Shown in pieces: positions 1 through 8,327 of a stretch of DNA of 64,000 nt. The first letter of the stretch is position 1, and each line of letters starts with the position of its first letter. Origin of the DNA: Burkholderia sp. SRS-W-2-2016 (GTDB taxonomy: Bacteria > Pseudomonadota > Gammaproteobacteria > Burkholderiales > Burkholderiaceae); contig NZ_MSDV01000051.1 in NCBI RefSeq assembly GCF_001931485.1, forward strand, positions 1 to 64,000, given 5' to 3'. The translations under genes and the position numbers were made by a program. Below the pieces are notes generated by a model. The model did no database searches, was not told the origin of the DNA, and worked only from the letters and a program-made list of their open reading frames with translations.

Positions 1-213
1 TGACGATGATTAATCCGTCTTTCGACAGACAAACCTTCCTCTAATACTGTGTGAGGCTTTTGATACTTTTGCTATACGGCGATTCCTAAGAACCACCGCT
101 GCATTCCGCATCAAGTGCCCACACTTATCGGCTGTTAATTTTTAAAGATCGATTCGCTTACTTCGTAGCGCCTTGGCGCTGCTTCGTTTGCGTTGCTGCA
201 TCAGCAGCAGAGA
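1..213 (-). other. rRNA operon leader (16S rRNA begins just left of the window)
   Basis: Read on the minus strand, this resembles the transcribed leader of a bacterial rRNA operon. A boxA-like element GATCTTTAAAAAT lies at 138-150 (E. coli boxA contains CTCTTTAACAA). A boxC-like GTGTGGGCACTTG lies at 112-124 and matches the E. coli leader element closely. Two small hairpins, at 195-208 and 167-180 (6-bp arms), sit where boxB is expected. In E. coli the 16S start follows boxC by roughly 120 nt, so the mature 16S should begin at or just beyond base 1. No rRNA bases are visible in the window itself. Confidence 0.75.
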
Positions 214-219
214 AACGAG

Positions 220-248
220 ATTATGGAGGCTCTTTCTCGTTTCGTCAA
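220..248 (-). promoter_or_regulatory. rrn promoter (-35 TTGACG, 17 bp, -10 CATAAT)
   Basis: On the minus strand TTGACG (243-248) and CATAAT (220-225) are separated by exactly 17 bp. An A/T-rich tract just upstream (about 249-280) could act as an UP element. The promoter lies 35 bp beyond the stop codon of the GDSL gene and points into the rRNA leader. The expected start of transcription is near 213. Confidence 0.7.
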
Positions 249-283
249 CACCCTTTTTGCTTTCACTTAAAAAATCTTGCAGC

Positions 284-1564
284 TCACTTCCGGGTTGCGT
301 TCAGCACCGCCTCGATAGAGACCGCATCCCCCATCGCCGCATAGCCGGCGTCGCTCGGATGGATGTGATCTCCGCTATCGAAGGCGTGCTGCAGACGATC
401 CGGCTGTGCATGGTCCCGAAGCGCAGCGTCGAAGTCGACGACGCCATCGAAAGCACGGCTGGTCCGAATCCACTGATTGACCGCGAGCCGGATATTTTCC
501 CGCTCCGGCGGCAGCGATGCCGGCGTCAGCGTCGCGCCGAACACCTTCACGCCCGCGTGCCGCGCAGCGGCGATCACCCGCTGGTAGCCACCGATCAGGT
601 CGGCAGCCGTCACCGACGTATGCGGAAAGTCGCAGTCGAGCCCGCTATGGGCCGGCATCGCCGCGAAGTTGATGTCATTGATGCCGATCAGCAGAACGAC
701 GGCTTTCACGCCCGGACGCCGCAACACGTCGCGATCGAAGCGGCTCACGAGCGCATCGCCATAACAAGGCGAGTCGCTCAGCAGCCGGTTGCCGCTGATC
801 CCTAGATTGACGATCGCGACCGGTTGCCCGCCGCTCGCATCCAACCGCCGCGCCAATGCGTCCGGCCAGCGGCGGTTCCGGTTCAGACTGGAACGCATCC
901 CATCGGTGATCGAATCGCCGATCGCGGCAACGGTCGCCGCCGGCGCGGACGCATCCACCGACAAGCCGGTCACCCACACATATTGCGTAAAGCGGCCGCG
1001 AAACGCCGCGGCGGAAGCGTCGGCCGCATGATTGCCGGGCGCCGACACGTAATTCACCTGATTGGACACACGGTGCCAGGCGGCCATCCGCTGCTCCGGC
1101 CCCATGAACGCGCTGATTGCGTACGGAGTGCCCTCGACGATATCGACCGCGACCGGATCACTGTCCAGCTCGCCGCCCGGCGGAATACTGACCGCGCCGC
1201 GTCCACCAAACGTCACGCGGATTCCACCGCCCTCCACCGCCGCAGCGCCGCCCGCCGAGCGCGCGATGCGCAGATCCTCGATCACGAGCGGCGTCTTGCC
1301 GTACGCATTGCTCAGGTGAATGCGCGCACTTTTTCCGGACAGCGTCGGATAAACGATCTGCCGAACCGTCCGTCCGGCAACTTCGGGCGCGCGATACAGC
1401 GGCGGCAGGTCGGCTCGCTGAGGAATCGGTTGCAGCGCGGTCGCCCACGCCGACACCCAGTGCCCGGGCGTCTCCGCGGCGACAGCGCTCGACGAAACCG
1501 CTAATGGAACAAATTGGACAAGCAGCGCGGCGCCGCAGGCGGCAGCCAGGTGACGGAGAGTCAT
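284..1564 (-). CDS. secreted SGNH/GDSL-family hydrolase
   Basis: A 426-residue protein with a Sec-type signal peptide (about residues 1-30, ending AVAA). It shows the SGNH blocks: GDSIT at 216-220 with the nucleophile Ser218, LGISGNR near 254-260 with the Gly of block II, GINDIN at 294-299 with the Asn of block III, and DHIHP at 399-403 supplying the catalytic Asp399 and His402. The roughly 180 residues before the catalytic domain form an N-terminal beta-rich region, as in many exported GDSL esterases. The substrate (an acyl, carbohydrate or plant-polymer ester) cannot be read from sequence. It lies downstream of the FAD-dependent gene on the same strand with a 115-bp gap, and its 3' end abuts the rRNA promoter. 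Confidence 0.88.
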   Translation of the reverse strand: MTLRHLAAACGAALLVQFVPLAVSSSAVAAETPGHWVSAWATALQPIPQRADLPPLYRAPEVAGRTVRQIVYPTLSGKSARIHLSNAYGKTPLVIEDLRIARSAGGAAAVEGGGIRVTFGGRGAVSIPPGGELDSDPVAVDIVEGTPYAISAFMGPEQRMAAWHRVSNQVNYVSAPGNHAADASAAAFRGRFTQYVWVTGLSVDASAPAATVAAIGDSITDGMRSSLNRNRRWPDALARRLDASGGQPVAIVNLGISGNRLLSDSPCYGDALVSRFDRDVLRRPGVKAVVLLIGINDINFAAMPAHSGLDCDFPHTSVTAADLIGGYQRVIAAARHAGVKVFGATLTPASLPPERENIRLAVNQWIRTSRAFDGVVDFDAALRDHAQPDRLQHAFDSGDHIHPSDAGYAAMGDAVSIEAVLNATRK

Positions 1565-1679
1565 TCGGATGGATCGGTGCGAGGCGAAACGCGCATTGTG
1601 CCCGATCGCGACGGTCCCCGCGGGCAGTGGCGAGCGATCCGCCTCACCCGGGGGAACAGCGCGTTCACGCCGCGCGAGT

Positions 1680-3302
1680 TCAAGCCTTCTGCTGGCTCAT
1701 GATCTTGAGCGCGACCGCCTCGGCCACCTCGATCCCGTCGATCGCCGCGGAGTAAATCCCGCCGGCATATCCGGCACCTTCACCCGCCGGATACAGCCCT
1801 TCGACGTTCACGCTCTGGTAATCGTCGCCGCGACGCACGCGAATCGGCGACGACGTTCGAGTTTCGACACCCGTCAGCACCGCGTCATGCATCGCAAAGC
1901 CGGCGATCTTCTTTTCCATCTGCGGCAACGCTTCGCGAATCGCCTCGATCGCATAGTCGGGCAGCGCGGTACTGAGGTCAGTCGGCCGCACGCCCGGTTT
2001 ATACGACGGCACCACCGAACCGAGCGACGTGGACGGCCGCCCCGCGATGAAGTCGCCGACCAGCTGCCCCGGCGCCATATAGTTGCCGCCGCCGAGCTCG
2101 AACGCCCGCTCTTCCCACTTGCGCTGGAACGCGATGCCCGCCATCGGTCCGCCCGGGTAATCCTCGGGCGTAATGCCGACCACGATGCCCGCGTTCGCAT
2201 TGCGCTCCGCGCGCGAGTACTGGCTCATCCCGTTCGTGACGACGCGCCCCGGCTCCGACGTGGCCGCGACCACCGTACCGCCCGGACACATACAGAAGCT
2301 ATACACCGCGCGCCCGTTGCTGCAGTGATGCACCACCTTATAGTCGGCCGCGCCGAGCTGTTTGTGACCGGCAAATTTGCCGAACCGGCTGCGATCGATC
2401 ACGCCCTGCGGATGCTCGATCCGGAAACCCAGCGAAAACGGCTTCGCTTCCATGTAGACGCCGCGGTCGAACAGCATCTGGAACGTATCGCGCGCGCTGT
2501 GGCCGACCGCCAGCACCACATGGTCGGTGCGCAGCGTCTCGCCGGTCGACAGCGTCAGCCCACGCACCTTGCCGTCGTCGATCTCGATATCCTCGACGCG
2601 CGTCTCGAAGCGCACCTCGCCGCCGAGTTCGTGAATCTTCGCGCGCATTTTCTCGACCATGCTGACCAGCCGGAACGTGCCGATATGCGGCCGGCTCAGA
2701 TACAGAATGTCTTCGGGGGCGCCGGCCAGCACGAACTCGTCGAGCACCTTGCGGCCGTAATGCTTCGGATCCTTGATCTGGCTGTACAGCTTGCCGTCCG
2801 AGAACGTACCCGCGCCGCCTTCGCCGAACTGCACGTTCGACTCCGGATTGAGCACCGATTTGCGCCACAGCCCGAACGTATCCTTGGTGCGCTCGCGCAC
2901 GGCCTTGCCGCGCTCGAGGATGATCGGCCGGAAACCCATCTGCGCGAGGATCAGCCCCGCGAACAGCCCGCACGGCCCCATGCCGATCACGACCGGGCGC
3001 GGCGTGCTCAACTGCTCGGGAGCGCGGGCGACGAACTTGTAGCTCATGTCGGGCGTCACGCCGCAATGCGGCACGTCGGCGAGCCGCTTGAGCGCGGCCG
3101 CTTCATCCGTGACCTCGACATCGACGATGTAAGTCAGCTTGATGTCGGCGCGTTTGCGCGCATCGTGGGCGCGGCGAAACACGGTGTATCGGATGAGCTC
3201 GTCGCCGGTCACGCCGAGTTCCGCGAGACGCGCACGGATGGCCGCTTCGAGGGCGCTCTCGGGATGATCGAGCGGGAGTTTGATTTCGCTTAGACGTAAC
3301 AT
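1680..3302 (-). CDS. FAD-dependent oxidoreductase (COG2509-type)
   Basis: About 540 residues. I chose the ATG at 3302 (MLRLSEIKLPLDH) because upstream codons look non-coding and would run into the paa promoter. After an N-terminal region of about 95 residues comes a Rossmann dinucleotide-binding motif GMGPCGLFAG, then FGEGGAGTFSDGKL and a second nucleotide-binding stretch near VVLAVGHSARD. The C-terminus has the typical flavoprotein segment YPAGEGAGYAGGI. This matches the widespread family of uncharacterised FAD-dependent dehydrogenases. Substrate and role are unknown. It is divergent from paaA with 206 bp between start codons, so some shared regulation is possible but not shown. Confidence 0.82.
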   Translation of the reverse strand: MLRLSEIKLPLDHPESALEAAIRARLAELGVTGDELIRYTVFRRAHDARKRADIKLTYIVDVEVTDEAAALKRLADVPHCGVTPDMSYKFVARAPEQLSTPRPVVIGMGPCGLFAGLILAQMGFRPIILERGKAVRERTKDTFGLWRKSVLNPESNVQFGEGGAGTFSDGKLYSQIKDPKHYGRKVLDEFVLAGAPEDILYLSRPHIGTFRLVSMVEKMRAKIHELGGEVRFETRVEDIEIDDGKVRGLTLSTGETLRTDHVVLAVGHSARDTFQMLFDRGVYMEAKPFSLGFRIEHPQGVIDRSRFGKFAGHKQLGAADYKVVHHCSNGRAVYSFCMCPGGTVVAATSEPGRVVTNGMSQYSRAERNANAGIVVGITPEDYPGGPMAGIAFQRKWEERAFELGGGNYMAPGQLVGDFIAGRPSTSLGSVVPSYKPGVRPTDLSTALPDYAIEAIREALPQMEKKIAGFAMHDAVLTGVETRTSSPIRVRRGDDYQSVNVEGLYPAGEGAGYAGGIYSAAIDGIEVAEAVALKIMSQQKA

Positions 3303-3442
3303 GAGTACCGGAGATGCAGAAAGGGCCGTCAATCGCGGCCAATTCGCAATTTTATCGGTTAAGCGTCGGAACGGGGCGACGACGGTTGCCTGAACACTGC
3401 CCCCGCGCACTATCGAACGTACCGGCTATCTTTAAAAAATTT

Positions 3443-3471
3443 ATTAACCGACCGGTCGGTTGGTTTATACT
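3443..3471 (+). promoter_or_regulatory. paaA promoter with palindromic operator
   Basis: The 16-bp perfect palindrome AACCGACCGGTCGGTT occupies 3446-3461. A -10-like TATACT lies at 3466-3471, with a weak -35 (ATTAAC, 3443-3448) 17 bp upstream. The palindrome therefore fills the spacer, where a bound repressor would block RNA polymerase. Palindromes of this kind in front of Burkholderia paa genes are the presumed target of the TetR-type, phenylacetyl-CoA-responsive regulator; the candidate regulator is encoded at 8328-8939. paaA starts 38 bp downstream. Confidence 0.75.
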
Positions 3472-3508
3472 ACGCCGACCCAGACAACTTCGGCAGAGAG
3501 CGTCCCCC

Positions 3509-4507
3509 ATGTACACGCAATCCCTCGATATCCCCGGCAATGTCGCCCCGCTCGACGCGGACGCGAATTCGCCGGAGCAGGCCCGCTTCGATGCGGTCAT
3601 GGCCGCGGACGGCAAGATCGAGCCGCAGGACTGGATGCCCGACGCGTACCGCAAAACGCTGGTCCGGCAGATCTCGCAGCATGCGCATTCGGAAATCGTC
3701 GGCATGCTGCCGGAAGGCAACTGGATCACGCGCGCACCGAGCCTGAAGCGCAAGGCGATCCTGATCGCCAAAGTGCAGGACGAAGCAGGCCACGGGCTCT
3801 ATCTATATAGCGCGGCCGAAACGCTGGGCGTATCGCGCGATCAACTGATCGCCGCGCTGCATGCCGGCAAGGCCAAATATTCGAGCATCTTCAATTACCC
3901 GACCCCGACCTGGGCCGACGTCGGCGTGATCGGCTGGCTGGTCGACGGCGCGGCGATCATGAATCAGATCCCGCTGTGCCGCTGCACGTACGGTCCGTAC
4001 GCCCGCGCGATGATCCGCATCTGCAAGGAGGAGTCGTTCCATCAGCGCCAAGGCTTCGACGCGCTGCTCGCGATGATGGCCGGCACCGACGCGCAGCGCG
4101 AGCTGGTCCAGCAGGCGGTGAATCGCTGGTGGTGGCCGGTGCTGATGATGTTCGGCCCGAGCGACAAGGATTCGGTCCATAGCAACCAGTCGGCGAAATG
4201 GGGCATCAAGCGCATTACCAACGACGACCTGCGTCAGAAATTCGTCGACGCGACCGTCGAGCAGGCCAAGGTGCTCGGCGTCACGCTGCCCGACCCCGAC
4301 CTGAAGTGGAACGAGGCGCGCGGCCACTACGACTACGGCGACATCGACTGGGAAGAGTTCTGGCGCGTGGTCAACGGCGACGGCCCGTGCAACCGCGAGC
4401 GCCTCGCGACCCGCGTGAAGGCCCATGACGATGGCGCGTGGGTACGCGAAGCCGCGCTGGCCCACGCCGAAAAGCAGCGCGTGCGCGCGCATCAGCAGGC
4501 GGCTTGA
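3509..4507 (+). CDS. paaA: phenylacetyl-CoA 1,2-epoxidase catalytic subunit PaaA
   Basis: 332 residues from the ATG at 3509; earlier in-frame codons cross the operator. PaaA is the catalytic di-iron subunit of the PaaABCE epoxidase, which converts phenylacetyl-CoA to its ring-1,2-epoxide. Carboxylate/His ligand motifs are visible: KVQDEAGHG (ExxH) in the first half and CKEESFHQRQGFD (ExxH) in the second. The length is close to the usual 310-330 residues. It is the first gene of paaABCDE. The 97 bp before paaB is the largest gap in the operon, but paaB has its own good ribosome-binding site and no terminator lies between them. Confidence 0.96.
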   Translation: MYTQSLDIPGNVAPLDADANSPEQARFDAVMAADGKIEPQDWMPDAYRKTLVRQISQHAHSEIVGMLPEGNWITRAPSLKRKAILIAKVQDEAGHGLYLYSAAETLGVSRDQLIAALHAGKAKYSSIFNYPTPTWADVGVIGWLVDGAAIMNQIPLCRCTYGPYARAMIRICKEESFHQRQGFDALLAMMAGTDAQRELVQQAVNRWWWPVLMMFGPSDKDSVHSNQSAKWGIKRITNDDLRQKFVDATVEQAKVLGVTLPDPDLKWNEARGHYDYGDIDWEEFWRVVNGDGPCNRERLATRVKAHDDGAWVREAALAHAEKQRVRAHQQAA

Positions 4508-4604
4508 GGCTTTAGCGCTGACACAAGCGCATCGACGAATTCACAGGCGCCAGCCCGCTCGACGGCGCGCCGCCTGAACAGCACCGCATATCAGGAGATC
4601 AGCA

Positions 4605-4889
4605 ATGAACAAGGAATGGCCGATTTGGGAAGTGTTCGTGCGCAGCAAGCAGGGACTCGACCATAAACACTGCGGCAGCCTGCACGCCGCCGACGCGCCG
4701 ATGGCGCTGCGCATGGCCCGCGACGTCTACACGCGCCGCCAGGAAGGCGTGAGCATCTGGGTGGTGCCGTCGTCGGCGATCACGGCTTCCGCGCCGGACG
4801 AAAAGGCCGAGCTGTTCGAACCGGCGGGCGACAAGATCTATCGCCACCCGACGTTCTACCAGCTCCCCGACGAAGTCAACCACATGTAA
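4605..4889 (+). CDS. paaB: phenylacetyl-CoA epoxidase subunit PaaB
   Basis: A 94-residue protein beginning MNKEWPIWEVFVR, a highly recognisable PaaB start. PaaB is a small accessory subunit of the PaaABCE complex and has no catalytic centre of its own. The sequence ends TFYQLPDEVNHM, as usual. A ribosome-binding site (AGGAG) lies about 8 nt upstream. It is followed after only 8 bp by paaC. Confidence 0.95.
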   Translation: MNKEWPIWEVFVRSKQGLDHKHCGSLHAADAPMALRMARDVYTRRQEGVSIWVVPSSAITASAPDEKAELFEPAGDKIYRHPTFYQLPDEVNHM

Positions 4890-4897
4890 GCGCGGCC

Positions 4898-5701
4898 ATG
4901 TCCATCACGTCCCAACATCTCCAGTACGTGCTGCGCCTCGCGGATACCGCGCTGATCCTCGGACAGCGCAACACCGAGTGGTGCGGCCACGGCCCGATCC
5001 TCGAAGAGGACATCGCGCTGTCGAACATGAGCCTCGACCTGGTCGGCCAGGCGCGCCTGCTATACACGCACGCGGCCGACCTCGAACAGCAGCTCACCGG
5101 CAAGCAGCGCAGCGAAGACGACTACGCGTACTTCCGCGCCGAGCGCGAGTTCGCGAACTACACGCTCGTCGAGCTGCCGCACTACGGCCCGCTCGCCGGC
5201 ACCGCGCAGACCGGGAAGGATTACGCGGTGACGATCGCGCGCAACTTCCTGTACTCGACGTTGATGCTGCATCTGTGGAGCGCGCTCACCGCCTCCACCG
5301 ACGAACAGCTCGCCGCGATCGCGGCGAAGTCGATCAAGGAAACGCAGTACCACGTGCACCACGCGAGCGAGTGGCTGATCCGTTTCGGCGACGGCACCGA
5401 CGAATCGCACCGTCGCGCGCAGGCAGCGCTCGACTATCTGATCCCATACACGCGCGAGTTCTTCAGCGCGGACGCGGTGGAAGACGCGATCGCCGCGGCC
5501 GGCATCGGCCCGCGCACGGCGGAACTGGAAGCCGCGTGGCTCGCCGACGTGAGCGCCACGCTCGACGAAGCCACGTTGACGTTGCCCGAACCAGTCAAGC
5601 ACGTGACGACCGGCAAGCATGGCGAGCACTCCGAGCACATGGGTTTCGTGCTCGCCGAGATGCAGAGCCTCGCGCGCCAGCATCCGGGCGCCAACTGGTA
5701 A
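4898..5701 (+). CDS. paaC: phenylacetyl-CoA epoxidase structural subunit PaaC
   Basis: 267 residues. PaaC is the ferritin-like structural partner of PaaA; together they form the heterodimeric core of the epoxidase. Its N-terminal region LRLADTALILGQRNTEW and the helix with KETQYHVHHASEWLIR are typical of the family. Unlike PaaA it does not need an intact di-iron centre. It starts 8 bp after paaB and is followed 7 bp later by paaD, so the genes are closely coupled. Confidence 0.95.
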   Translation: MSITSQHLQYVLRLADTALILGQRNTEWCGHGPILEEDIALSNMSLDLVGQARLLYTHAADLEQQLTGKQRSEDDYAYFRAEREFANYTLVELPHYGPLAGTAQTGKDYAVTIARNFLYSTLMLHLWSALTASTDEQLAAIAAKSIKETQYHVHHASEWLIRFGDGTDESHRRAQAALDYLIPYTREFFSADAVEDAIAAAGIGPRTAELEAAWLADVSATLDEATLTLPEPVKHVTTGKHGEHSEHMGFVLAEMQSLARQHPGANW

Positions 5702-5708
5702 GCACACG

Positions 5709-6260
5709 ATGACGACCTCGACCGCCCCGCATCCCGCCGACGTAGCCGACGCCACGCTCACCCACGCGTGGGCGGTGCTCGAAGCGGTGCCCGATCCGGA
5801 GATCCCGGTGGTATCGATCCGCGAGCTCGGCATCCTGCGCGACGTGCGCCGCGCCGCCGACGGCGCGCTCGAAGTCGTGATCACGCCGACCTACTCGGGC
5901 TGCCCGGCGATGTCGCAGATCGCTGAAGACATCGGCCTCGCGCTCGATGCCGCGCAGCTCGCGCCGTACCGGATCGCGACCGTGCTCGCGCCGGCGTGGA
6001 CCACCGACTGGATCACCGCCGACGCCCGCGAAAAGCTGCGCAACTACGGCATCGCGCCGCCCACCGGCAATTGCGCATCGACCGCGCAGCCGCGCGAGCA
6101 GGTGATGCGCTTCGTGCCGCGCGCGTTGCCGGCGCCGTCCTGCCCGCGCTGCGGCTCCGCGCACACCGAGCGGCTCGCGCAATTCGGCTCGACCGCCTGC
6201 AAGGCCCTGTATCGCTGCCTCGACTGCCGCGAACCCTTCGACTACTTCAAACCGTACTGA
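5709..6260 (+). CDS. paaD: PaaD, Fe-S maturation factor of the epoxidase (DUF59 plus zinc finger)
   Basis: 183 residues from the ATG at 5709. The first half is a DUF59/MIP18-like domain (VPDPEIPVVSIRELGI, then PTYSGCPAM). The C-terminal 45 residues carry a zinc-ribbon-like C-x2-C pair (CPRCG) and a second pair (CLDC). PaaD is needed for activity of the epoxidase, presumably for assembling the iron-sulfur cluster of PaaE, and is not a stoichiometric subunit. A single base separates its stop from the paaE start. Confidence 0.93.
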   Translation: MTTSTAPHPADVADATLTHAWAVLEAVPDPEIPVVSIRELGILRDVRRAADGALEVVITPTYSGCPAMSQIAEDIGLALDAAQLAPYRIATVLAPAWTTDWITADAREKLRNYGIAPPTGNCASTAQPREQVMRFVPRALPAPSCPRCGSAHTERLAQFGSTACKALYRCLDCREPFDYFKPY

Positions 6261-6261
6261 T

Positions 6262-7350
6262 ATGGCCACCCCGCAATTTCATCCGCTGCGTATCCGCGAA
6301 GTGCGTCCCGAAACCGCCGACGCTGTGTCGGTCGCGTTCGAAGTCCCGCCCGAGCTGCGCGACCAGTATCGTTTCACGCAGGGGCAGTTCGTCACGCTGA
6401 AGACGCATATCGACGGTGAGGAAACCCGCCGCTCGTATTCGATCTGCGTCGGCGTCACCGACTACGATCGCGACGGCGAGTTGCGCATCGGCATCAAGCG
6501 CGTGCGCGGCGGGCGTTTTTCGAACTTCGCGTTCGACACGCTGCAGCCCGGTCACACGATCGACGTGATGACGCCGGACGGACGCTTCTTCACCCATCTG
6601 AACGCCGAGCAGGGTCAGCAGTACCTCGCGTTCTCGGGCGGCTCGGGCATCACGCCGGTACTCGCGATCATCAAGACGACGCTCGAAGTCGAGCCGCGCA
6701 GCACCTTCACGCTGGTGTACGGCAACCGCAGCGTCGACCAGATCATGTTTGCCGAAGAGCTCGAAGATCTGAAGAATCGCTTCATGAACCGCTTCGTGCT
6801 GTATCACGTGCTGTCGGACGATCTGCAGGACGTCGAGCTGTTCAACGGCGTGCTGGATCAGGAAAAGTGCGCGGCATTCCTCGAAAACCTGCTGCCGGCC
6901 GACGCGGTCGACGAAGCGTTCATCTGCGGCCCCGCGCCGATGATGGATGCCGCCGAAGCCGCGCTGAAGGCCGCCGGCGTGCCGCCCGCGAAGGTGCACG
7001 TCGAGCGTTTCGGTTCGCCGTTGCCGCAGGCGGGCGTGCCGGCGGTCGAAATCACCGAAGACACGCCGGCCGCCGACCTCGAAATCGTGCTCGACGGCAA
7101 GCGCCGCAAGCTGCGTCTGCCGTACCAGGGTGTGAGCGTGCTCGACGTCGGACTGCGCGCCGGTCTCGCGCTGCCGTACGCGTGCAAGGGCGGCGTCTGC
7201 TGCACCTGCCGCGCGAAGGTGCTCGAAGGCGAAGTGAAGATGGAAAAGAACTACACGCTCGAAGAGCACGAGATCCGCGACGGTTTCGTGCTGACCTGCC
7301 AGTGTCATCCGGTCAGCGACAAGGTGGTCGTCAGCTACGACGAACGCTGA
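6262..7350 (+). CDS. paaE: phenylacetyl-CoA epoxidase reductase subunit PaaE
   Basis: 362 residues. The N-terminal FAD-binding ferredoxin-reductase domain includes RRSYSICVG (FAD), followed by an NAD(P)-binding domain with FSGGSGITPVLAI. The C-terminal plant-type [2Fe-2S] ferredoxin domain carries ACKGGVCCTC and a distal Cys in LTCQCHP. PaaE passes electrons from NADPH to the di-iron centre of PaaA. It is the last gene of the operon and is followed by a strong hairpin. Confidence 0.96.
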   Translation: MATPQFHPLRIREVRPETADAVSVAFEVPPELRDQYRFTQGQFVTLKTHIDGEETRRSYSICVGVTDYDRDGELRIGIKRVRGGRFSNFAFDTLQPGHTIDVMTPDGRFFTHLNAEQGQQYLAFSGGSGITPVLAIIKTTLEVEPRSTFTLVYGNRSVDQIMFAEELEDLKNRFMNRFVLYHVLSDDLQDVELFNGVLDQEKCAAFLENLLPADAVDEAFICGPAPMMDAAEAALKAAGVPPAKVHVERFGSPLPQAGVPAVEITEDTPAADLEIVLDGKRRKLRLPYQGVSVLDVGLRAGLALPYACKGGVCCTCRAKVLEGEVKMEKNYTLEEHEIRDGFVLTCQCHPVSDKVVVSYDER

Positions 7351-7411
7351 GGCGCCGGCATAGCGGGGCAAAGGCGCCGCTTTCGGCCATTTCGCGATCC
7401 GCTTACACTAG

Positions 7412-7463
7412 GGGCCGCTCATCGACCCGGACCTCGGTTCCCGGTCGGCGAGCGGCCTCTTTT
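7412..7463 (+). terminator. intrinsic terminator after paaABCDE
   Basis: A long imperfect stem pairs GGCCGCTC..CGACC with GGTCG..GAGCGGCC and ends in TTTT. It separates paaE from the following DUF1835 gene, so the latter and the TetR gene probably rely at least partly on read-through or their own promoter. Confidence 0.65.
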
Positions 7464-7499
7464 CGTTACAGCCGCTAGCGTCACAGCCAGCCTTAGCCA

Positions 7500-8315
7500 A
7501 TGAGCACGATTCACCTTACCAACGGCGACGTCGCCGCCGAATCACTGCGCACCGCGCTGACCCAGGCCGGTCGCGACGACCGCGTGCAGGCGTTGCGCGA
7601 CGATCTCGCGGTCGGCCCGTTACGCGGGGTCGACGACGGCCCGCAGATCCGCGCCGATTTCTGGGAGCGCGTGAGCGCCGACACGCGGCGCGACTTTGTA
7701 CGCGAATTCCGCGAACAGGCCGCGATGCTCGCCAGCCTCGCGAACGGCACCGCGAATCTCGTCGTGTGGCACGGCGAAAGCGCGTCCGATCAACTGATGC
7801 TGCGGCGCGTGTGCTACCTGCTGCGCAACAGCCCGCAGCGCCTGAACGAAGTGCGCCTGTCGCTGGCCGATCTCACCGATCCGAACGCATGGGCGTACAC
7901 CCGCAAGGATCGCGCGACCTCGGTGGGGATGTTCTCGCCGGACGTGCTGCAGGCGCGAGTGCCGGACGCCGCGCCGATTTCGGTGCTGCGCATCAGCCGG
8001 CTCGCGCTCGAATGGCAGGAGGTCAAGCACGCGAACGGCGAGACCCGGCGCTGGCGCGACAACACCTTCACCAGCAGTAGCTTCGCCGAACTCGACGCGC
8101 TGATCCTCGAGCACGCCGGCGCCGACTGGCAGCCCGCATCGCGCGTCGCCGCCAATGTGATGACCGCCGAACTGTGGTTCCTCGTCAGCGACACCATCGT
8201 GCTGTGGCGGATGCGCGAACTCGCGGCGCTGCGGCGCATCCGCCTACGCGGCGACGCGAACGCATGGCGCTCGCTCGAACTGTGCGCGGCGCTCGCCCCC
8301 TGCTCACCTCAATAA
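7500..8315 (+). CDS. DUF1835 (plus DUF3658-like) protein
   Basis: 271 residues. The N-terminus MSTIHLTNGDVAAESLR and the block ALRDDLAVGPL are characteristic of DUF1835; the C-terminal third, with SDTIVLWRMRELAALRRI, fits the associated DUF3658. No enzymatic function is known to me. It lies between paaABCDE and a TetR regulator, a position I recall as conserved in Burkholderia. It ends 12 bp before the TetR gene, which suggests a two-gene transcript. Its link to phenylacetate metabolism is by context only. Confidence 0.8.
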   Translation: MSTIHLTNGDVAAESLRTALTQAGRDDRVQALRDDLAVGPLRGVDDGPQIRADFWERVSADTRRDFVREFREQAAMLASLANGTANLVVWHGESASDQLMLRRVCYLLRNSPQRLNEVRLSLADLTDPNAWAYTRKDRATSVGMFSPDVLQARVPDAAPISVLRISRLALEWQEVKHANGETRRWRDNTFTSSSFAELDALILEHAGADWQPASRVAANVMTAELWFLVSDTIVLWRMRELAALRRIRLRGDANAWRSLELCAALAPCSPQ

Positions 8316-8327
8316 CAACAGACGACT

